From: Paragonimus westermani
Lineage: Eukaryota; Platyhelminthes; Trematoda; Plagiorchiida; Troglotrematidae
Assembly (NCBI GenBank): GCA_008508345.1
Contig: QNGE01000438.1
Location: 167,068 to 231,067, forward strand
Length of the DNA: 64,000 nucleotides
Direction: 5' to 3'
Shown in pieces: positions 47,401 to 56,400 of this stretch. The notes under the pieces were generated by a model. It searched no databases, was not told the origin of the DNA, and was given only the letters and a program-made list of their open reading frames with translations. A program made the translations under genes and the position numbers. Position 1 is the first letter of the stretch, and each line of letters begins with the position of its first letter.

Positions 47401-50400
47401 AAAACTTCCGGTCGAATTGACGAAGTGTTTAGGGAGGATGTCCAAAGTTGCACCTTTGACTTAGGTTCCCAATACATGTGTATGTTTGTAGTATACACGA
47501 TTTGTTGCGTACTTTTATATCCTGTCGGAATCTGCCTTTGTATGTTACTTTTGACCATCGTAAAGATCTGAGTCGCTTGTTCACTGACAATAGTAGGTTC
47601 AATCTGGATGGAGTTGCTTTCCTAAAATTTACTGATTTGTTTGTGAGCGGCCTGTTGAACCTGGCGTCGACTGTTGTGTAGGTAGGAGTGTTTCAACGCC
47701 GGATTCCATGTCTGGTTGATCTTCGCGCTCTTCACAAACGGTATGTTGACGAAACATCAGTTTTTGTTGACGTTATACATTTTAACCAAACTACCACTCT
47801 GATTCCATTTAAATTTGGCAGTTTTTTATCGACATAAAACTATTAAGGATATTCCAGCTGTTTTACACTTTTGCCCATTCTATGTCACTGTGGAGTAGGA
47901 CAACGTACTTTTTACCGAATGGTAACATGGGATGATGAGTAGTTCCAGTTTCTTTCGTTCGTATCTACGGTGTCCCACTGTGACCTATTCCTAGCCCTGT
48001 TCTGTTGTTCAGTGGTTATGAAAATCTTGTAACAATTCGGCGCAAGCGACAGATGGCCAGAATTCTAGTTGAACTTGTCTCCGCGAATGAAACCTGGTCG
48101 AACATGGCTTGCAAACAATATCGTGTTATCAGTTATGTACATAAAAGTTGTAATCAACCTTAAATAGCATTTATTGAGCTGTTTCCTCGTAATTCTTCTT
48201 TTTCACTGGCAAGAACCTTTCAACCACTTCTGGTAGTGAATCAATCGACCATGCTGAGTCTGTCATGAAATATCGGTTCACTTGTGACGACATTTGTCTT
48301 AGCTGTGCTAGCTGGACTTTACGAAAGTGAATGATTTACTACATTCTTAAGTAGATCTCGAACGCGACGGGGGAAGACATACTAGAAACGTTGCTGTCCC
48401 CTTAACCTATAAACACCACCTGTATGCAGGTCACTTACTTTGTCCAGCGACACTCTTCACCGTGTAACTGTTTTTGAAACTCAAAGCTGTTAGCGCTCAC
48501 ACATTAAATACCACTTCTTTGCGAGAAAATGCCCAGGAATAATGGTTATCACTTCATCGCAGTCGACTCTGTTTTTATCAGAATGCGTCATATTTTAGTG
48601 TCGTTCTTGTTATCATACGCTCATTACGTGCAATAAATTATGTCACGTTTTCAGAAGATGCGACGAAACAAAATATTTCTATTGTGCGTTGATGATCAGT
48701 TAGATCAGCAGACTAAATGTTTCAACAACCAGACCGAGTCAGTTGATCAGGGTCAGAGTTTTCCGATCCCGTGTGCTAAGTTCGCTTTGTCAAAACCTCC
48801 CAGTTCACACCATTTCAAAATTACTGTTTTTGGTCTTCATTTCTAATTTCTTTAGTGGGCTTGTTTTTGACGCGGATGTGACGGATGTTTTGAAACGACA
48901 AACCTACTGGGCCAGCTACAACTTGCCGTAAGTACGGTTTCCATTGCGCTTCTGAGCATGTCATGCAGTTCGTTTTTTCTGAATATACTAAGCTAGAGTG
49001 CATATGCATACTTCTGACTCTTTTGAACAAGAGTCCGTCTTCTAGTTAACCGTTTCATTCTCTTGGATTTAGTAAGCCACATGTTTCCATTGAACATTGC
49101 TAGCTGTTATGGGGCACTGTATACAATTTCATACTTTGATTTATTTTTATATACAGCCTACATCAGATGCTTTTAAACAAATGACCACTACTTGTCTGAA
49201 TTGATCCGAATCAAAAATACATCTCGTGCGCACCACTGCTCAGTCTGGGTCGGAGTTGTTCATATTGGGCTATCCGATGGATCTAGTTTGAACTGACTGT
49301 TTGCAGCTTTGTATAGGGATAGCCTCTACAAATTTGATCATGGCTTCTACATTCTCAAAGGAAACTCAGCCAACTCTTTCCAAAGGAAAGCACCATTCTT
49401 TACTTGCATTCTTGTTACGACTATTCCTTAGTACATATCCGTGTAAAGACAGGAAATTTAACGCCGGTACTTATTCTAAGAAAACAACCACGTTTGCCAC
49501 TCCACAGCTGAACACACCTTAAGGGCAACCGCGTCAGTTTACCCAAACGCTTTGTCACATTCTCCTCTCAGTAATGTTCAAGTTGCGGGGACTGCGAACA
49601 TGTATGTGTGATATTTCGTTCGTATCAACTAACTCCTCAATACTTATTCACGTCTATTTGTCGATGTGTTTATGAAACAATATCCGAGGATTTCGCAAAC
49701 AGTCAGTCCTACCAATGGAATGGTGAACAGCCGTTTCGTTCTAGTTGGGCCTCATCAGCACCATCCATGCTAGAGAAGTGAATCCAGGACCTGTGGAAAA
49801 GAATTGCAACCGAAGGACTTTTTCACCGGATTCTTCTGTGCATGATACTGATGAGACCCAACTAGGTCGAAAAAGCTGTCCACCAATTTGCTGGTAGTCA
49901 CTGGGATCACCTGCTTGCGAAGTTCATCCTCAACCTGTTCTGGGGATGTGGTGGATGCTTGAAGGTTTACAGGCACACCAGAAATGGCTAACTGACTTCA
50001 GTCCGCTGGCAGAAGGAAGCGCAACAGCTTTGAAAACCAACACATTCGAGGAGTGTAACCTAGACTGTTTATCACTAAGCTTAGGGTGAGCCCGTGTTAA
50101 GTTAAATATCAATTTGATATCAGTTGGTTTGTTCAAGTAGCGGGTGATGAAGTGCACTGAAGGTGACTTATCTGCGTTACCGTCTTAGGTTCTTATGATC
50201 GGTTTTTCTCTGTTCCACGTTCCAGTTATTTTCCATTGATTTATAACGCCAGTGGAGTTCCAGGAAAAGTGGCCAAATACGGTGATTGGTACGATTATGA
50301 GAAAACAGCACGAGCTCAGATGTTTCGTCGCGATCATTCATCAGTCAAAGATTTGGCTACAATGCACAAGCTCATGAGGTAATTATAGTTCGTAGCAATT

Positions 50401-53400
50401 TGTATTAGGTACACTCATCACTGACAGACCAATGTGTGCATGGACTTGATTTGTGAACCTAGCTCTTTTAACCATTTCTTGACTTTCACGGCTGCTATGT
50501 GCAGCAGATGAAAAGAACATACAAAATGGTATTGCCACCTCGGAAAACCGGTCTTCTGATTTCGTTATTTGTATTTGCAATAGGGAGAGGTTGTTTTATA
50601 CATTCAAGTACGTTTCTGTTTATTCCTCGCCTGTTAGGTGAAACTACTTATTACGGGATGACTAGTTGTTTGTCTGGTTTCGGTAGGCCAGTATTTGCCA
50701 CTATAATCAATACCTCCCCCGAATGTGCTAACCGGTCGTTGTGTTCAGATCGGTCAGCCATATCAGAACAAGTTCTTTGTTGTTTCCGTTTATACGGAAC
50801 TGATCAATACCTCCAGGCATGGTTGACTTTCTGATTCTGAAAAGATTCATTTGTTTGCCAGGTTCACCACATAATCGCATATTCGTTTCATGAATGTATT
50901 GCAGCATAAAGCAAAGTCATGTCGCTAGGCTTCTCCAAACAAACTCTGTGAATATTTGTGGTTGGATATTTAGTTAAAATTCTATTCAAAGATGATAGTA
51001 GTTCAACCCTGAACGTCCCGTTAATCATCAAGACTTCCTTCTATATTTTATGTCCTCACTTTTCTTTACCGATATGTATATGTGTTTCACCGTCCGTCTA
51101 TTATGATACTATCCCTAGACTAATCGAACAATGGTGTACCCTCAGTTATTCTGTAGAAGTGTTTTATTGTTGTGTTATTGTGATATACCATATACATCTT
51201 CCGTTTTGTTACATTCAGAGGGCTCTGTCAACCGACTAGTAGAACTGACAATTTTTCATTAGTATCAACGTCGCTAATGAGTTGTTTGACCGAGCTGATG
51301 ATTTAGATGAGACCCAGTTGTGAAAAATCAGGAGTTCGGCTTTATTTGAACCAGCAACAGAAACAGCACACCCAAACGCGGCAAGCGCTCTATCAGCTAA
51401 GTAACGAATCCAAGCCAGGAGCTCGGAATTCCGCCTCTGGGCTTTGTAACTTACGCATCTCACTGTTACATACAGAATCTACCAAATGATCCAGGAGATC
51501 AGCTGCTCCGGCAGTACTTCACGAACAGTTCACGTTGGTGAACATCAACGCCACTGCTGAGCATAGTACTAACTTCCGTGAAATTTATGTTGTTATGGGA
51601 TGTCTCTGTTGGACAGGTAATCATTAAACTTTGGAAAACCTGTAATCACAGTAAAGCATGTACACCAGTTGCAGACTACGGTAGTATTCCACAGGTATCT
51701 TCAGCGAGCGTTATCCTCTTCACCCGTTCAGTTTGCTTTTCTTACTAGGGAGGAAGCCTGCGGTTCCAATTAACGTATGCATTACACTTGTCTGAAAGTT
51801 GGCTTTGGTTTACCGCTTCGTAAATCGCTTTCGGTGAAGGCAGGTCAATTCATAGATGGCTAGGTCACCCCCTCTGAGTTACCGCAATATTAATCAGTAG
51901 AATCATCGTGATGGTTTTTACGACAATAGTTTCACACATACTTAGTTGTATGGCTAGATCATACGGCTGAAAAGGTTTCGGCGTCTCCTCTGAGCCAGCC
52001 GTTCATAAGCAGTGTTTGACATATTTTTTCGAGGTCTAGCACGTTGCTGTTTACCTAATTCGGACAGCCGACCGGATTGTGCTGCATACGAGGGAAATTG
52101 GTGAAATGGAATGTTATCCGTCGTTGTTTGAGGTCAGCTGCTTCCGGTACATCACGCTAATGGATGTGTTTATAATTCATGCAAAAATTCAGTCAATGGA
52201 CAACATAAGGTGGATCGATTCCCATGTGTTTGAGCGATATACATTCCGTGAGAATGCCGTCAATAAGAAAGCCTGATACCATGGCTTTTAACTGGCTGTA
52301 TATCAGAATTGGAGCTGATAATAAGGTTAAACTCTTCCTGGGGTGTTATTTTATTCAACCGTCTAAAGCAAAACTTAGTACCAATTCAAACAATTAATAA
52401 ATGCGGCAAAACGTCCACAGAACAAAAGCTCAATCGATTGTTTACTGCCATCACTAACAGTCCTCATGGAGCAAACGATGTCATTTCTAAATTCGAAACA
52501 TTCGCTGATCGAACTGTAGCATATCTTTTCGTGACTACTAAGATATAACCGATTACCAATAAACTAAGAATAATACACAGGGTATAAGTGATTTGCTATC
52601 AGCAAACTTTGGAATGTCTCAAATGAAAACATCTGATTAGTCACTATCAACATTATCATTATCATCATAGATGACAATAAATCAATTATTCGCGCCGAGA
52701 GTTAACTGCCATAAAACCACGAAGAACAAAATAAGCCCTAGCCAAGAGGAAATAAGAAAAGGGAAAAGGATCTGGCCACTGAAAACAGATACGTTTACAT
52801 TCAGTCGTCCAACATCGCGCTATGTACCCATTGCAAACAAACAACCGATTTTTAGGTGAAAATAAAGCGTGGTCAACTTTCTTGCGGCCTCCATTGTCCG
52901 GCGTCATTAAGCACACTCACTTCACAGACAGTTCGGTCAGGCAACGACAACATACACGTCACTGAGCTCGGTTAACCGCCATCTCATCTGACGTATACAG
53001 TCACCGACTCTGTGAATCGCGAGGTCTTCAGCCTGAGAGATGAATCCGGCGTACAGTGGCCAACCCCTTGCTGAACGAGGTCATCTCTACGCCAGCTCAT
53101 CACCCGTCCACTTCGCATTTCAAACCAGTAGGCCGTAGTGTCGGCACAGTGCACGGTGTGGCCAACGACTAGCTGGCACCCTTACTAAATGACCAAACCA
53201 TGTAAGTCTGTACAAATGTAGAGTAAACAAAATAACTCGTTTGAAAAGCACTGCCAAACACCCGCATCCTAATCCCCTCGTTGCACACTCGCTAGTACCA
53301 CCCGATGCGAGCGGTACAGCGCAAACGTCGGTGATCATATACCTGGAGGCGGTCCCCGTTCTCCATCTTGGGCGACCAAGTTTCGCTACCGTAAAGTAAT

Positions 53401-56400
53401 ATAACTCACTATCGCCCTATATGCGCGATCTTTGAGCATCAGAGCGATGCCTCTTTGTTGCCAGATTAGCGTCTACTGTCCTGGCCTTAGTGGCACGTGC
53501 TCCCATCTACACCCCCGTCACCGCTACCGCAACTTTCTATATGTATAACCCGGTAAACAACCGCAATGGATTCATTATTCAACACCAAATCTACGTAATC
53601 ACAGCGACGTTGTATAAGCACCTTACACTGTGAGACCGCAGAGTGCGTTCCGAAGTAGTTAGCCGACTGCAAAATGCGTCTAGTATTTTTTTAGCTTGAA
53701 AATTGTCAAGTAACAAAACATTACCGTCACCACAATCAAGGTCTCTCTTCTTTCAGGTAGGAGATCAACACCAGCATCTTATAAATGCTGCAGGCATGCT
53801 TCCATTATTTCGTATATGGCAAAAGTGGACAACCCTGACGTTCGCACTCCTGATGCTGAAACCTTCGGGCAGTTCATCATGTTGGGTAGTAAATTAAGAC
53901 CTGCAAGCACAATGGTCTTGATGTTTGCAGATTAAAAATCTGTGACGATCAGCTATGCACGAGGTATGTGCTATTTTGGAAGAATTTTTTCCATTTCGCC
54001 GAACCAGACTGGTCCACTTTCCCCTAACGTGCATGGTGTGTTAATCCTCAAACCGATATTACACCATCCCATTCGTCGTTATTCTAACAACTCTCAGCGT
54101 TACGGGCCGAAGCTTCTATCCGTTTTGCCAACTGTCTCACACCCACTTTTATTCCAGCCGATATATAAAATATTTATTGACATTTTAATCGCATCCATCA
54201 AAGCAACGTGATGTGCCCCTGACAGATGAGTTTTTCATCAGAGCAGCAAGAAGACATATTGCGATATGTTAACATTTCATTTACTCTCATCAGTCGCAAA
54301 CGTAAAACATGCCAGTTATATACAAAAAAATATTTAACGACACGCAGAGACCAGATACACATACAAGCACACGACTTATTATGTAATCATGACCATGGCA
54401 ACCCGACTGGCTGTTTCAACCACTTCTGTGCACATAACGTCGGTTGGTAAGTTCGAATGAGCATCGTTTTGCAGAAAACTAGTAACATTGGATTTCGTTT
54501 GCGCAACAGTATCTTGAATGAGTTAACTGGGTCAACTTGATGACCTGTTGTCATGATATGTTTAGCAATCGATGACGTTGGATTTCGAGTAGTCAGTGCG
54601 TCAACAATTCCTGAGACGAACTTTACTAACAAATGGATACCCCGACAAATTCACTGATGCACATAAGACGGTGAAGAAGTGCACTGAGCCTGTACTGACG
54701 GCTCAAAAGAAGGATGTTTTCCTATTTTTGCCACTCAAGGGTGATCACCTATCCAACGACATAAAGCACAAATTAAAATCTGCTCTGGCTCGAACGTATG
54801 TGGCTGCTCAGTTGCGCTTATTTCATACCACTAGTGGACCAGTTCTCCGCAAACGCAAAAGTAGTTTGTCAAACTGTTCTGTCTCTCATATTGTGTACCA
54901 GTTCACTTGCAGTTGCAGTGACGTTTACATAGGCAGGACAGACCGACAACTAGCACAGCGAGTCGCTGAACACATCCCGCAGTGGTTGAAACATCAGATG
55001 ACGCACCAGTCCCAACTTGACACATTGACTACTCAAAATCCAGCGTCATCGATTGCTAAACATATCATGACAACAGGTCATCAAGTTGACCCAGTTAACT
55101 CATTCAAGATACTGTTGCGCAAACGAAATCCAATGTTACTAGCTTTCTGCGAAGCGACTCTCATTCGAACTTACCAACTGACGTTATGTGCACAGAAGTG
55201 GTTGAAACAACCGGTCGGGTTGCCATGGTCATGACTACATAATAACTGGTGTGCTTGTATGTGTGTCTAGTTCCTGTGTGTCGTTAAATATTTTTTGTAT
55301 ATAACTGGCATGGTTTACGTTTGCGGCTGATGAGAGTAAATGAAATGTTAACATATCGCAATATATGTCTTCTTTCTGCTCTGATGAAGTGGTTAAAGGG
55401 AACTCAGTGTTTCAAACGAGGTTTTGTTTGTTAAACCTACTACTGTTATCTGGCATCAATATTCAGACCGACACCAGATTTTGTTGAAGTCCGTTCTGCT
55501 AGAGACCCGTCACATTTCGAACTGAGCCACTGAATGTGGGCATTAACTGTGTACCATTCAGTTTGCAAGTTTTTCCAGGGCAAATGGGCTTGGGCTGACA
55601 TTGAGTTCACATATGAACTGCGTTTATGTACTGCCCAAAACAATGTAACGTGAAAAACCACCATGAGGTATTTTCCAGTCATCTGGTGGGCCGGCAAATC
55701 ACCCTACGTTATTTTATGTCCATCATCCGTGGGAATCATGTGACTGCCGTCGGAGAAGTTGGTATGGCCCAGTGCAGGTTGCGACAGCCTTATGGTTGTG
55801 CGACTTTCATCATGTAACAGCGTTGTCACTTCATAGTCGGTTGCCGTGGTTATGATAACAACGACGCGATACTAATTTTCTCCGTGTTTTCCGCTGTGGT
55901 GTGTTGCAAAGCAACCGATTTCCAACGGTTCTCATTTGCCTCTTATTCTTAACAAGTGAGTACTGTTTACTGCGATATATTCTTGGACATTCATCATTTA
56001 AAATGTGTGGCTTAATTTACTCAAGTGGATAAACAACTTATGCACAGCTGATTGTATATATCATCCCGACACCAACCATTACCATAATACTGCTCTACAC
56101 GCTAATTCGCATATCCGTTGTTTTCTCTGTCCCTTAGTATGAATGGAGACTCTTTTTGCTCGTGCTGGTTGACTTGCTGTTCGAGTTAAGATCAAGTCCA
56201 CTTTTGACCAAGGTGTCACACTGTCAATTCCGAACAGTTCTGAAGCGTTCCACCTAATGACTGTTTTCTTTCGTTTGAACGAACGTAGTTTGATTTGTTA
56301 TCGAAAACGATCTGTGTGGGTTAGGAATTACTATTAAGCTTACAACGAAACATTAACCTCAACGTTTGGGCACTGGATTTGTCATATGTTCATCCCATAG

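Larger units (their letters stand above)
48928..50225 (+). other. PLBD2 intron 9
   Basis: An intron of 1298 bp containing the inverted pair of SM-alpha-like hammerhead motifs at 49717-49895. The rest is unrecognised. Confidence 0.8.

Noticed and set aside
50320..50350. Antisense CTGATGA ... GACGAAACAT, hammerhead-like, inside PLBD2 exon 10
   Set aside because: It lies on the antisense of a conserved coding exon, stem II does not pair and stem I is absent; a chance match.
55379..55405. CTGATGA at the PLE 3' terminus
   Set aside because: Downstream GGGAACTC lacks GAAA and no stems pair; it is only the conserved element end.
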